NCBI RefSeq assembly: GCF_900110255.1
Contig: NZ_FODD01000006.1
Coordinates: 124,001-188,000 of the forward strand
Source of the DNA: Actinacidiphila rubida
GTDB lineage: Bacteria > Actinomycetota > Actinomycetes > Streptomycetales > Streptomycetaceae
DNA: 64,000 bases
Direction of reading: 5' to 3'
This document shows positions 25,637 to 34,204 of this stretch, piece after piece; the first letter of the stretch is position 1; the number at the start of each line of letters is the position of its first letter. The notes beneath the pieces are model-generated. The model saw only the letters and a program-made list of their open reading frames with translations. It ran no database searches and had not been told where the DNA came from. The translations under genes and the position numbers were made by a program.

Positions 25637-25673
25637 GCCGCGGCCACGCATCTCGGGGGTGCGTGGCCGCGGC
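25637..25673 (-). terminator. terminator after DUF3117 gene
   Basis: 14-bp perfect stem (25637-25650 with 25660-25673). Read leftward it is followed by a T-rich run (GTTTTCCGGTTTTCCGG and on), so it ends the DUF3117 transcript; it also separates the convergent methyltransferase gene. Confidence 0.8.
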
Positions 25674-25693
25674 AGGGTCTGGGACAGCTGGTC

Positions 25694-25861
25694 TCAGGCG
25701 ATGGCCTTCTTCAGCGCATCGCCGAGGGCATCCGCCTCGTCCGGGGTCAGCTCGACGACAAGCCGCCCGCCGCCCTCCAGCGGAACGCGCATGATGATGC
25801 TCCGCCCCTCCTTGGTCACCTCGAGCGGGCCGTCACCCGTCCGCGGCTTCATGGCCGCCAT
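25694..25861 (-). CDS. DUF3117 protein (55 residues)
   Basis: A 55-residue protein, MAAMKPRTGDGPLEVTKEGR onward, identical in layout to DUF3117 (Rv1211). It starts at ATG 25861 with AGGAAGGGGA upstream; the frame is open further up, but the family length favours this start. A short beta sheet (SIIMRVPLEGGGRLVVELT) is followed by the helix PDEADALGDALKKAI. The function is unknown. It is monocistronic, with its own terminator. Confidence 0.93.
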   Translation of the reverse strand: MAAMKPRTGDGPLEVTKEGRSIIMRVPLEGGGRLVVELTPDEADALGDALKKAIA

Positions 25862-25914
25862 GCTCGTTCCCCTTCCTGAAACCAGCTCGGACTCGAACAC
25901 ATTGGTTCTCGGCC

Positions 25915-25945
25915 ATTATCCCGCATGTCCCGACCCGATGACCAA
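25915..25945 (-). promoter_or_regulatory. possible promoter of DUF3117 gene
   Basis: On the minus strand TTGGTC (25940-25945), 19 bases, GATAAT (25915-25920). The elements are close to the housekeeping consensus, with a slightly long spacer, about 55 bases before the start codon. Confidence 0.35.
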
Positions 25946-26051
25946 TAGCGATGTGAGGACGTTCCTCTCCGTGCCTGCGCATATCCGGCCAATTCGCTGG
26001 GCGGACAAGGAACGCAGGTCGGCGGCCGGTGCCGGGTCTGCCCGGAATGTT

Positions 26052-26063
26052 TGACGTACGTCA
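26052..26063. repeat. TGACGTACGTCA palindrome before enoyl-CoA hydratase gene
   Basis: Perfect 12-base palindrome 68 bases before the ATG at 26131. It is a candidate operator. No regulator gene is adjacent. Confidence 0.4.
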
Positions 26064-26130
26064 CATGTCCGCCCCCGGTGATGTCCGGCATTCTGTGCAC
26101 GACCGCGACCGCGACGAAGGGGTATCCGCG

Positions 26131-26913
26131 ATGGCCGACAGCGTGCTGTACGAGGTGGACGGCGGGCTCGCCACCGTCACGTTCAACCGTCCCGAGGCGA
26201 TGAACGCGCTCGACACGGCGACCAAGGAGGCGCTGCGCGACGCCTTGCGGGAGGCGGGCGGCGACCCGGCCGTGCGCGCCGTGCTGCTCACCGGCACCGG
26301 CCGGGCGTTCTGCGTGGGACAGGACCTCAAGGAGCACGTCGAGGTGCTGGAGGCGGGCGGCGGCATGACCACGGTCGCCGATCACTACAACCCGATCGCC
26401 ACCGCGATCGCGACCATGCCCAAGCCCGTCGTGGCGGGCGTGAACGGGGTCGCGGCCGGCGCCGGCGCGGGGTTCGCGTTCGCCGCGGACTACCGGGTGG
26501 CCGCCGACACGGCGTCCTTCACGACGGCTTTCACCGGCGTGGCATTGTCCGCCGACTCGGGCATGTCGTGGACGCTGCAGCGTCTGGTCGGCTACGGCCG
26601 CGCCGCCGACCTGCTGCTCTTCCCCCGCCCGGTACGGGCCGAGGAGGCGCTGGGGATGGGTCTGGTGCACCGGGTGGTGCCGGCCGCCGAGCTGGCGGCG
26701 GAGGCGCTGGCGGTGGCCCGGCGGCTGGCCGAGGGCCCGACGGTGGCCTACGCGGGCATCAAGGAGGCGCTGGCCTTCGGCTCCGGCCACGGGCTGGTCG
26801 AGACCCTGGCCCGCGAGGACGTGCTGCAGACCCGCTCGGGCGCGTCGGCCGACCACCGGACCGCGGTCGACGCGTTCCTGCGCAAGGAGACCCCGGTCTT
26901 CGAGGGCCGCTGA
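26131..26913 (+). CDS. enoyl-CoA hydratase/isomerase family protein
   Basis: A 260-residue crotonase-fold enzyme. The first oxyanion segment (NRPEAMNALD), the second (GRAFCVGQDLKEH) and the conserved VAGVNGVAAGAGAGFAFAADYRVA are present. The usual catalytic Glu pair is not clear: the position after the second oxyanion hole shows SADSGMSWTL, so an isomerase or PaaG-like activity is as likely as hydratase. I chose ATG 26131 (MADSVLYEVDG), with GAAGGGG upstream. It should act on acyl-CoA in the cytoplasm. Confidence 0.9.
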   Translation: MADSVLYEVDGGLATVTFNRPEAMNALDTATKEALRDALREAGGDPAVRAVLLTGTGRAFCVGQDLKEHVEVLEAGGGMTTVADHYNPIATAIATMPKPVVAGVNGVAAGAGAGFAFAADYRVAADTASFTTAFTGVALSADSGMSWTLQRLVGYGRAADLLLFPRPVRAEEALGMGLVHRVVPAAELAAEALAVARRLAEGPTVAYAGIKEALAFGSGHGLVETLAREDVLQTRSGASADHRTAVDAFLRKETPVFEGR

Positions 26914-26944
26914 GCCGGCTACTCGCGCCCCGGAACACCCGATC

Positions 26945-26987
26945 GGGCCCGGGCGCGCCGCACGCGCGCGACGCGCCGGGCCCGGGC
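26945..26987. terminator. GC-rich hairpin between convergent genes
   Basis: A GGGCCCGGGCGCG-type left arm pairs with CGCGCCGGGCCC downstream, with one bulge, between the enoyl-CoA hydratase and tag stops. No U tract. Confidence 0.45.
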
Positions 26988-27584
26988 TCAGCGGGCCGAG
27001 CAGCCCACCAGGTGGTCGTTGACCAGGCCGCACGCCTGCATCAGCGCGTACGCCGTGGTGGGGCCGACGAAGCGGAAGCCGCGCTTCTTCAGGTCCTTGG
27101 CCAGTGCCGTGGACTCCGGCGACGTCGCCGGCACGTCCGCGGTGCTGCGCGGGGCGGGGCGGCTCGCGGGGTCCGGCGCGTAGGACCACAGCAGCGCGTC
27201 CAGACCGCCGTCGTACGTCTTGCGCACCTCCTGCGCGGCCGCCGCGTTCGTGATGGCGGCGTCGATCTTGGCGCGGTTCCTGATGATGCCCGGGTCGCCC
27301 AGCAGCCGCTCCCGGTCCGCGTCGGTGAACGCGGCGACCTCGTCGATCACGAAGCCGCCGAACGCGGCGCGGAAGCCCTCGCGGCGCCGCAGGATGGTGA
27401 TCCAGGACAGACCGGACTGGAACGCCTCCAGGCAGATCCGCTCGAACAGCGCGTCGTCGCCGTGCACCGTGCGGCCCCACTCCGTGTCGTGGTAGGCCAC
27501 GTAGTCCGGGGTGGACAGGCCCCACGGGCAGCGGGCGAGGCCGTCCTCGCCGACGACCGGGCCGGTGCCGGCGGGCTCACTCAT
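26988..27584 (-). CDS. tag: DNA-3-methyladenine glycosylase I
   Basis: A 198-residue base-excision repair enzyme that removes 3-methyladenine from alkylated DNA. The family zinc ligands appear in order: Cys in ARCPWG, His in YHDTEWG, and His/Cys in NDHLVGC at the end. The glycosylase core FERICLEAFQSGLSWITIL and the KRGFRFVGPTTAYALMQA segment are intact. The start overlaps the end of the DivIVA-like gene by 8 bases, so the two are coupled, as Rv1209-Rv1210 are in mycobacteria. Confidence 0.94.
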   Translation of the reverse strand: MSEPAGTGPVVGEDGLARCPWGLSTPDYVAYHDTEWGRTVHGDDALFERICLEAFQSGLSWITILRRREGFRAAFGGFVIDEVAAFTDADRERLLGDPGIIRNRAKIDAAITNAAAAQEVRKTYDGGLDALLWSYAPDPASRPAPRSTADVPATSPESTALAKDLKKRGFRFVGPTTAYALMQACGLVNDHLVGCSAR

Positions 27585-27984
27585 CGGCGGAACCCTCCGC
27601 GGCGGGCGGCAGCCGGCCGTCGTCGGTCTTGAGCAGCGTGGCGCCGTGCGCGGCCTGCGCCCCGGCGAGCGACGCCTCCAGCTCCGCGATGCGCGCGTCG
27701 CGCTCGGCCAGTTCGGCGCCGAGGCGGTCCAGCACCTCGTCGACGTCCAGCATCCGGTAGCCGCGGACGGCGACGGGCAGCCGCACCGCGTCGATGTCGG
27801 TGCGCAGCAGGGCGCGGTCCGGGGGCAGCCGGTCGTCGATGCGGTCGGGTTCGGCTTCCTTCAGCGCACCACCGTCACCGAGGACGGCCATGGCCACGGC
27901 GGCGACCACTGCGACCAGCGCGATGAGCATGAACCACAACAAGTCGATCTCCCGGGTTCCGGCCGGCGACGGCAGGTCCAACAT
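27577..27984 (-). CDS. DivIVA-domain membrane-anchored protein
   Basis: A 135-residue protein, started at ATG 27984 (GTG 27993 is an alternative). One N-terminal membrane helix (IDLLWFMLIALVAVVAAVAMAVLG) is followed by a DivIVA-like motif (VAVRGYRMLDVDEVLDRLGAELAERDARIAELEASL) that runs into a short coiled coil. It lies where Rv1209 is found. Polar or septal localisation is inferred from the motif. It is coupled to tag and divergent from the folP2-type gene, with a perfect palindrome between them. Confidence 0.82.
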   Translation of the reverse strand: MLDLPSPAGTREIDLLWFMLIALVAVVAAVAMAVLGDGGALKEAEPDRIDDRLPPDRALLRTDIDAVRLPVAVRGYRMLDVDEVLDRLGAELAERDARIAELEASLAGAQAAHGATLLKTDDGRLPPAAEGSADE

Positions 27985-27988
27985 GTCA

Positions 27989-28002
27989 GGCACGATCGTG
28001 CC
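27989..28002. promoter_or_regulatory. 14-base palindrome between divergent genes
   Basis: GGCACGATCGTGCC is a perfect palindrome 5 bases upstream of the DivIVA-like ATG and 32 bases upstream of the folP2-type GTG. CCACGATCG follows directly as a further half-copy. It could regulate both directions. Confidence 0.45.
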
Positions 28003-28034
28003 ACGATCGCATGAGTCTGAGATGAGGAGCGGCA

Positions 28035-28898
28035 GTGGCACTTCGGCTGGGCACCCGGGAATTCGCCGATCGGGAGCCGGTGATCATGGCGATCGTCAAC
28101 CGCACCCCCGACTCGTTCTACGACCAGGGCGCCACCTTCGGTGACGAACCTGCGCTGGAGCGGGTCGCGCGGGCGGTCGGCGAGGGCGCCGCCGTCATCG
28201 ACGTCGGCGGGGTGAAGGCCGGTCCCGGCGAGGAGGTCTCGGCGCGCGAGGAGATCCGCCGCACCGTCGCGTTCGTCGCCGAGGTGCGGCGCCGCCACCC
28301 GGACGTGGTGATCAGCGTGGACACCTGGCGGCACGAGGTCGGGGAGGCGGCCTGCGAGGCCGGCGCCGACCTGCTCAACGACGCGTGGGGCGGTGTCGAC
28401 CCGCGGCTCGCGGAGGTCGCCGCCCGGTACGGCGCGGGCCTGGTGTGCACGCACGCCGGCGGCGCGCAGCCGCGGACCCGGCCGCACCGGGTCGGGTACG
28501 ACGACGTGATGGCGGACATCCTCGACGTCACCGTGGGACTGGCCGAGCGGGCGCTCGCACTGGGCGTGCGGCGGGACGGGATCCTCATCGACCCGGGCCA
28601 CGACTTCGGCAAGAACACCCGGCACTCGCTGGAGGCGACGCGGCGGCTGCCGGAGATGACGGCCACCGGGTGGCCGGTGCTGGTGTCCCTGTCCAACAAG
28701 GACTTCGTCGGCGAGACGCTGGACCGCCCGGTCAAGGAGCGGCTGATCGGCACGCTCGCGGCGACCGCGGTGTCCGCGTGGCTGGGCGCACAGGTCTACC
28801 GCGTCCACGAGGTCGCGGAGACCCGGCAGGTGCTGGACATGGTCGCGTCCATCGCCGGCCACCGGCCGCCCGCCGTGGCCCGCCGCGGCCTGGCCTGA
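28035..28898 (+). CDS. folP2: dihydropteroate synthase homologue of the FolP2 type
   Basis: A 287-residue TIM-barrel protein with the DHPS fold: VNRTPDSFYDQG near the start, ISVDTWR, ADLLNDAWGG, IDPGHDFGKN. Key DHPS residues differ. The loop that binds p-aminobenzoate, usually GGESTRPG, is GGVKAGPG (residues 58-65), and the SRK-type lysine segment reads LSNKDFVG. These are the differences seen in mycobacterial FolP2 (Rv1207), reported to lack DHPS activity. The role is therefore open. GTG start with ATGAGGAGC upstream. Confidence 0.88.
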   Translation: MALRLGTREFADREPVIMAIVNRTPDSFYDQGATFGDEPALERVARAVGEGAAVIDVGGVKAGPGEEVSAREEIRRTVAFVAEVRRRHPDVVISVDTWRHEVGEAACEAGADLLNDAWGGVDPRLAEVAARYGAGLVCTHAGGAQPRTRPHRVGYDDVMADILDVTVGLAERALALGVRRDGILIDPGHDFGKNTRHSLEATRRLPEMTATGWPVLVSLSNKDFVGETLDRPVKERLIGTLAATAVSAWLGAQVYRVHEVAETRQVLDMVASIAGHRPPAVARRGLA

Positions 28899-28906
28899 CG
28901 GGCCAG
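28890..28906. terminator. weak hairpin at folP2-type stop codon
   Basis: CTGGCC/GGCCAG (28890-28895 with 28901-28906); the TGA lies in the loop. It faces the convergent LOG gene. Confidence 0.35.
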
Positions 28907-28975
28907 ACGGGCCTCACGGAGGGGTGCGGACGCGAGGGCCCGGGGGCCGGAGGCCGGCCCGCGGCCCCGGCCGGC

Positions 28976-29875
28976 CTAGGCGGATTCCTTGGTGACGCGG
29001 TCGACGGCCTCGTCCACGTCGTCGGTGACGTAGAAGAGCTCCAGGTCGGCGGCCGACGCCTTGCCCTCGGCGACGAGGGTGCGGCGGATCCAGGTGGCGA
29101 GGCCGCCCCAGTACTCGCTGCCGAACAGGACGATCGGGAACCGGGTGACCTTCTTGGTCTGGACGAGGGTGAGCGCCTCGAAGAGCTCGTCGAGGGTGCC
29201 GAACCCGCCGGGCAGCACCACGAAGCCGCGCGCGTACTTCACGAACATCGTCTTGCGGACGAAGAAGTAGCGGAAGTTCACGCCGATGTCGACGTAGGGG
29301 TTGAGGCCCTGCTCGAAGGGCAGCTCGATGCCGAGCCCGACGGAGACGCCGCCGGCCTCCAGCGCGCCCTTGTTGGCCGCCTCCATGGCGCCGGGGCCGC
29401 CGCCGGTGATCACGGCCAGGCCCGCCTCGGCCAGGGCGCGGCCGATGCGCACGCCCGACTCGTACTCGCGGGAGTCCACCGGCGTGCGGGCCGAGCCGAA
29501 GACGCTGACCGCGGGGCCCAGTTCGGCCAGCGCGCCGAAGCCCTCGACGAACTCCGACTGGATCCGCAGCACCCGCCACGGGTCGCTGTGCACCCAGTCC
29601 GTCTCGCCCCGGCTGTCGAGCAGCCGCTGGTCGGTGGTGCCGGGCTGGACCTGGCCGCGGCGCCTGATCACGGGGCCGGTGTGCCGCTCGGGCCAGCCCT
29701 TCCCCTCGGGCATCGTCTCGGCCGCGGCGTAGGCGGCGGCCGCCGCCTCCTGCCAGTCGGCAACCTCGCCGACCAGGGCGTCCGTGCCCGCGGCACCGCC
29801 GGTGCCGTCGGTGCCGTCGGTGCCGTCAGTGCTGTCGGTGGTGTCAGTGCCGTCACGGCCCGTCGCATCAGTCAT
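28976..29875 (-). CDS. LOG family protein (TIGR00730), Rossmann fold
   Basis: A 299-residue protein from ATG 29875. The LOG signatures GGGPGAMEAANKGA and PGGFGTLDE are intact, so a phosphoribohydrolase acting on nucleotide 5'-monophosphates (cytokinin-activating type) is the family expectation. The first 30 residues are a Thr/Asp/Gly repeat (TDSTDGTDGTDGTGG) not seen in most homologues. ATG 29713 would remove it but lacks a better ribosome-binding site. It ends a leftward unit 16 bases after the esterase gene. Rv1205 is the equivalent. Confidence 0.9.
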   Translation of the reverse strand: MTDATGRDGTDTTDSTDGTDGTDGTGGAAGTDALVGEVADWQEAAAAAYAAAETMPEGKGWPERHTGPVIRRRGQVQPGTTDQRLLDSRGETDWVHSDPWRVLRIQSEFVEGFGALAELGPAVSVFGSARTPVDSREYESGVRIGRALAEAGLAVITGGGPGAMEAANKGALEAGGVSVGLGIELPFEQGLNPYVDIGVNFRYFFVRKTMFVKYARGFVVLPGGFGTLDELFEALTLVQTKKVTRFPIVLFGSEYWGGLATWIRRTLVAEGKASAADLELFYVTDDVDEAVDRVTKESA

Positions 29876-29891
29876 ACCGGCAGCGTACGCA

Positions 29892-30968
29892 TCACGGTGC
29901 CGCGGACGGGGCCAAGGGGACGGCGCGCGGCGCCTCGATCCGGCCGCTGACCCAGGTGAACGCGTCGGGGAACATCCGCCCCCAGGTCTTCCAGTTGTGC
30001 CCCCCGTCCGCGATCCGCATCGTCGTGACCGTGGCCGGCGGCTGCACCGCGGCGGTGATCCAGTCCGCGAACTTCGGCGGGCTCTCGGGGTCCTGGAGGC
30101 TGGACTCGACCAGCAGCTGCACGTCGGGCCGGGTGTTGTGGGCCAGCCACAGCGGGCTGCGGACGCCGTCCGCGGGGTTGTCGGGGGCCAGCGCGGCACC
30201 GGCGGCGAACGTGTCGGGGTGTTCGAGGGCGAGGCGTGCCGCGCAGTAGCCGCCGGTCGATATGCCCATCACCGCCCAGCCCCGCGGCGCGGGCAGGGTA
30301 CGGAAGTTGCGGTTGACCGTCCGGACGACGTCCTTGGTGAGCCAGGTGGCGACCCTGCTCTTGCCGGGCACGTCGGCGCAGCCGGTGTTCACCCGGTCCG
30401 GGGTGATGGTGGGCAGCACGAGGATCGCGGGCTCCGCGCGGCCGGCGCTGATCTGGTCCTCCAGGATCTGGCCCAGCCGCATGCCGCGCAGGAAGCTGTG
30501 CGGGGTCCCGGGTATGCCGTGCAGCACCTCGATGACCGGGAAGCGGGTGTGGGCGAACTCCTTCTTGGTGTACTGCGGCGGCAGCCACACGATCACGTCG
30601 CCCTTGGTGCCGGAGGCCCAGCCGCGGACGGTGGCCCCCTCGAAACCCTGCGAGTAGGGCGTGAACTTCACCACGTAGTCGGGGACGGCAGGGGTGGGAC
30701 TGGCCGTCGGGGTGGCGGTGGGCCGGCCGCCGGAGTTGGCGTCACCCAGCAGGTCGTCCCACGAGGCGTAGAAGCCGTACTGGTTGTTGATGGCCACCAT
30801 CACCACGACGACGGCGGTGACCTGGCAGAGCACGATCATGCCGATACGGCTGGCGACCCGGAGAGCGCGCGGGCCCCTGACCCGCGACCACAGCGCCACA
30901 GCCGCCGCCACCGCGCCCACGGTGACGACGATCAGGACGACCGCGAACCATATGCTCGTCAGACCCAC
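29892..30968 (-). CDS. membrane-anchored esterase, antigen-85/EsteraseD-like
   Basis: A 358-residue protein. Two N-terminal membrane helices (residues about 6-27 and 43-62) place the catalytic domain outside the cell. That domain fits the putative esterase family PF00756: FPVIEVLHGIPGTPHSF, the nucleophile elbow GISTGG, and the final ADGGHNWKTW with the His. A Pro/Thr linker (RPTATPTASPTPAVPD) joins the two. It could act on cell-wall or acyl-sugar esters. It is probably cotranscribed with the LOG gene. Confidence 0.88.
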   Translation of the reverse strand: MGLTSIWFAVVLIVVTVGAVAAAVALWSRVRGPRALRVASRIGMIVLCQVTAVVVVMVAINNQYGFYASWDDLLGDANSGGRPTATPTASPTPAVPDYVVKFTPYSQGFEGATVRGWASGTKGDVIVWLPPQYTKKEFAHTRFPVIEVLHGIPGTPHSFLRGMRLGQILEDQISAGRAEPAILVLPTITPDRVNTGCADVPGKSRVATWLTKDVVRTVNRNFRTLPAPRGWAVMGISTGGYCAARLALEHPDTFAAGAALAPDNPADGVRSPLWLAHNTRPDVQLLVESSLQDPESPPKFADWITAAVQPPATVTTMRIADGGHNWKTWGRMFPDAFTWVSGRIEAPRAVPLAPSAAP

Positions 30969-31072
30969 GACGCGCCTTCTTCCCCCCTGCCGACCGAATG
31001 TGCCCGATCACACCATGCCGGGAAGAAAGACCGTTGCGCACCCCAGTTCGGTTGCTCGGCCCGCTCAACGCC

Positions 31073-32134
31073 TCACGCCGTGAGCCAGCTCCGCAGGGCG
31101 CGCTCCGCCTCCTCCACGGCCGCCACCGCGACGTTCTCCTCACGGGTGTGGGCGAGCGTCGGATCGCCCGGTCCGTAGTTCACCGCGGGCACGCCGAGCG
31201 CGGAGAAGCGCGCCACGTCCGTCCAGGACTCCTTGGCCGCGGGGGGAGTTCCGATCGCCTCGACGAACGCGGCGGCGGCCGGATGGGAGAGGCCCGGCAG
31301 GGCGCCGGGCGCGCTGTCGGTGAGGACGACCTCGAACCCGTCGAAGATCTCCTCGACCCGGGCGAGTGCCTCCGCTTCCGTCTGGTCCGGCGAGAAGCGG
31401 TAGTTCACGGTGACCGCGCACGTGTCCGGAATCACATTCCCGGCGTGGCCGCCCTCGATCATCACCGCGTTGAGGCCCTCCGGGTACACCAGCCCGTCGA
31501 TCTCCACCTGGCGCGGCGCGTAGCCGGCGAGGCGGGCGAGGATCGGCGCGGCCTTGTGGATGGCGTTGTCGCCGAGCCAGCTGCGCGCGGAGTGCGCACG
31601 GCGGCCGCTGGTCTGCACCCGGACCCGCAGCGTGCCCTGGCAGCCCCCGTCGACGCGGCCGCCGGTGGGTTCGAGCAGCACCGCGAAGTCACCGGCCAGC
31701 CACTCCGGGTGGTGGGCCACCAGGCGGCCCAGGCCGTTGAACTCGGCGGCGATCTCCTCCGCGTCGTAGAACACGAACGTCAGGTCGCGGTTGGGCTCGG
31801 CGAGTTCCGCGGCGAGCTTGAGCTGCACCGCGACGCCCGCCTTCATGTCGGAGGTGCCGCACCCCCACAGCAGCCCGTCGCCGTCCAGCCGGGACGGCAG
31901 GTTGTCGGCGACCGGCACGGTGTCCAGGTGGCCGGCGAGGACGACGCGCTCCGCGCGGCCGAGGTCCGTCCTGGCCACGATCGCGTCGCCGTCGCGGTCC
32001 ACCCGCAGATGGGGCACCGGGCGCAGCGCGGCCTCCACGAGGTCCGCGAGGACCTTCTCGTCCCGGCTCACCGAGGGCACGTCGACGAGGGCGGCCGTCA
32101 GGGCGGCGACGCCCATCCCCAGATCCAGTTCCAT
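31073..32134 (-). CDS. dapE: succinyl-diaminopimelate desuccinylase
   Basis: A 353-residue M20 metallopeptidase-fold enzyme that makes LL-diaminopimelate for lysine and peptidoglycan. Metal ligands appear in order: GHLDTVP (His, Asp), GTSDMKAG (Asp), YDAEEIAAE (Glu pair), LLEPTGG (Glu) and LAHTREE (His). It has full family length. It starts at ATG 32134 and is divergent from the transglycosylase-like gene. It is 2 kb from dapC, the preceding enzyme in the succinylase pathway. Confidence 0.95.
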   Translation of the reverse strand: MELDLGMGVAALTAALVDVPSVSRDEKVLADLVEAALRPVPHLRVDRDGDAIVARTDLGRAERVVLAGHLDTVPVADNLPSRLDGDGLLWGCGTSDMKAGVAVQLKLAAELAEPNRDLTFVFYDAEEIAAEFNGLGRLVAHHPEWLAGDFAVLLEPTGGRVDGGCQGTLRVRVQTSGRRAHSARSWLGDNAIHKAAPILARLAGYAPRQVEIDGLVYPEGLNAVMIEGGHAGNVIPDTCAVTVNYRFSPDQTEAEALARVEEIFDGFEVVLTDSAPGALPGLSHPAAAAFVEAIGTPPAAKESWTDVARFSALGVPAVNYGPGDPTLAHTREENVAVAAVEEAERALRSWLTA

Positions 32135-32355
32135 ACCGGCACCCTAGTCCGGCTGCGGCCGCTCCCCGGCCGGGACGCGGGGCCCCCGCGGCCCTCGCGC
32201 CAGTACCGCGCGCCACCGGTGCGCCACACGCCCGGGCCGCCTCCGGAAGGTGGTTGCGCCCCTCGGGTCAACCCGCGTCCCAGGGGGACGGCGCCCCCGC
32301 CCGGAGAGGATGACGCCGGGACGGAACAGGCTCCGGATGTCGGTAGGGTTCGCCC

Positions 32356-33309
32356 GTGCCCCGCTCATCCAGCCCACCCGCCAAGGGAAAGACCGGCTGC
32401 GGACTGAAGTTCGTCGTCGGCGTCATCGTCCTGCTCGGCGTCGGCATCTTCCTGGCCCAGTACTACAGCCGCAAGGGCCCCGAGGCGGCCGGCTGCACGG
32501 TGCGGACCGACAGCGACGTGCTCTCGCTGACGCCCGAGCAGGCGTCCAACGCCGCCACCATCGCGGCGGTCGCCACCTCGCGCGGCCTGCCCGAGCGGGC
32601 GCTGGCGATAGCGCTGGCGACCTCCCTGCAGGAGTCGCGGCTGGAGAACATCGACCACGGCGACCGGGACTCGCTCGGCCTGTTCCAGCAGCGCCCGTCG
32701 CAAGGCTGGGGCACCGCCCGCCAGATCCTCGACCCCGTGTACGCCTCCAACTCCTTCTTCAGCAGGCTGGTGAAGATCGACGGCTACACCAAGCTGCCGC
32801 TGACCGTCGCGGCCCAGCGGGTGCAGAAGAGCGGCTACCCGGAGGCCTACGCCCAGCACGAGGCGGACGCGACGAACCTGTCCGGCGCGCTGTTCGGGCG
32901 CGACGGGGACGCGCTGAGCTGCACGACGGGCGGCACGGGTCCGGCCAGCGCCGGCGGCCCCCTGGGTCAGACGGCGAAGGTGACGGCGCTGCTGGCCCGG
33001 GAGTTCGGCACCCAGGTGCGGGCGCGGCAGGACGCGCTGGCGCGGACCGTCGCGGTCTCCGTCAAGCAGGCCGGCGGTGCCGCGGAGGGCGCGGTGGACG
33101 GCAGGGGCTGGCAGCTCGCGCAGTGGGCGGTCGCACAGGCGCACCAACTGAAGGTCGAGCAGGTCGCGTTCGGCACGATGCGCTGGCAGGCGGCCCACTC
33201 GGACCAGGGCTGGCAGAAGCAGAAGCCGGTCAGCGCCGCGGACTCCAAGGGCGACGCGTCGGCAGGTACCCCGGCCGACGGCCTGGTGCGGATCACCGTC
33301 GCGCGCTGA
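32356..33309 (+). CDS. membrane-anchored lysozyme-like (SLT-type) protein
   Basis: A 317-residue protein with GTG start. One N-terminal helix (residues 17-35, LKFVVGVIVLLGVGIFLAQ) anchors an extracytoplasmic domain. Residues 84-120 (AIALATSLQESRLENI, then DSLGLFQQRPSQGWGT) match the catalytic region of transglycosylase SLT domains, with Glu93 as the likely acid. Homologues are often labelled heavy metal transporter, which the sequence does not support. The C-terminal part is helical. The neighbourhood of dapE suits a cell-wall role, but no activity is shown. Confidence 0.82.
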   Translation: MPRSSSPPAKGKTGCGLKFVVGVIVLLGVGIFLAQYYSRKGPEAAGCTVRTDSDVLSLTPEQASNAATIAAVATSRGLPERALAIALATSLQESRLENIDHGDRDSLGLFQQRPSQGWGTARQILDPVYASNSFFSRLVKIDGYTKLPLTVAAQRVQKSGYPEAYAQHEADATNLSGALFGRDGDALSCTTGGTGPASAGGPLGQTAKVTALLAREFGTQVRARQDALARTVAVSVKQAGGAAEGAVDGRGWQLAQWAVAQAHQLKVEQVAFGTMRWQAAHSDQGWQKQKPVSAADSKGDASAGTPADGLVRITVAR

Positions 33310-33483
33310 ACGCCGCGCTCCCGTGCTCCCCCGGTAACACCGCGCCGCGGATTCACCCGGAAGAGCCCCATTCCCTGCCCGTCACTCGAACGGCCGCAAC
33401 CTTCCGGCGAGTTGAGCGGTAGTCACGGCGACCCCGCGGGGGTCCCCCTGCATCACCTTCCGTTCACCCGCACAAGGAGCATC

Positions 33484-33963
33484 ATGTCCCTCCCCCTTCC
33501 GCGCCGGATCGCCCAGGCCGCCCTGCTGCTCGGCGCCGCGGCCGCACCCCTCGTGGGCGCGGGCGCCGCGCACGCCGCCGCGCTGCCGCAGCCGGACCTG
33601 GGCGGGTTGAGCAACCTGGACAGCCCCGCCGTCGGCGACACCGTCGCGACCGCCACGCACGAGACCGCCGTGCTCGGCGCGCAGGCCGGGACGGACGCGA
33701 TGAAGGCGACGCTGCCCACCGCCGACCACGTCGTCGGCACCACCGCGCAGACCGCCGTGCCGACCGCGCAACTGGCCGCGGGCAACGCGACGGACGCGGC
33801 CGGGCGGATCGTCGGGGCGTCCGCGGAGTCCGCGGGCGGCGTCGTGCCGCACACCGAGCTGCTGCCGGCCACCCCGCTGGGCGCGCTCGGCGCGATGCTG
33901 CCGAACACCGGCACGCTGCCGACCACCGACCACCTGCCCCTCAAGGGCCTGCCGGTCGTCTGA
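33484..33963 (+). CDS. small secreted protein
   Basis: A 159-residue protein at ATG 33484 behind AAGGAG. It has a clear Sec signal peptide (RRIAQAALLLGAAAAPLVGAG, cleavage after AHA around residue 32). The mature part is Ala/Thr/Val-rich with repeated short blocks (TATHETA, TTAQTA, TAQLAAGNATDAAG). It has no Cys or catalytic motif. It may be a surface or matrix protein; the family is not recognised. Two tandem hairpins follow. Confidence 0.8.
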   Translation: MSLPLPRRIAQAALLLGAAAAPLVGAGAAHAAALPQPDLGGLSNLDSPAVGDTVATATHETAVLGAQAGTDAMKATLPTADHVVGTTAQTAVPTAQLAAGNATDAAGRIVGASAESAGGVVPHTELLPATPLGALGAMLPNTGTLPTTDHLPLKGLPVV

Positions 33964-34014
33964 CCGGGACGCACGTCCCGGCTGATCGGCCGGGGCCCGC
34001 CCCCGGCCGATCAG
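33964..34014 (+). terminator. tandem terminator hairpins
   Basis: CCGGGAC/GTCCCGG (33964-33970 with 33975-33981), then a 14-bp perfect stem (33982-33995 with 34001-34014). The rest of the gap to 34204 is low-complexity CGGCC-rich sequence with no other signal. Confidence 0.8.
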
Positions 34015-34204
34015 CCGGAAGCCGAGCCGGCCGGCGGCCCGGCGGGTCGGCCCGGGTCGGTTCGGCCCGGCCGGCCCGGCCGGTCAGGTCAGCCCGACGG
34101 GCCGGTCCAGTCGGCTCTGTCGGCTCGCCCCGGACGCCGACGCGACCGGACGGCCCGGCCCGGCCACGCCCGGCCGCTCGGCCCGCCCGGCTCGACTCGG
34201 CCCG

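Noticed and set aside
33450..33475. PHO-box-like CATCACCTTCC-GTTCACCCGCA before the secreted protein gene
   Set aside because: Only about half of the 11-base units agree with the consensus; too weak to claim.
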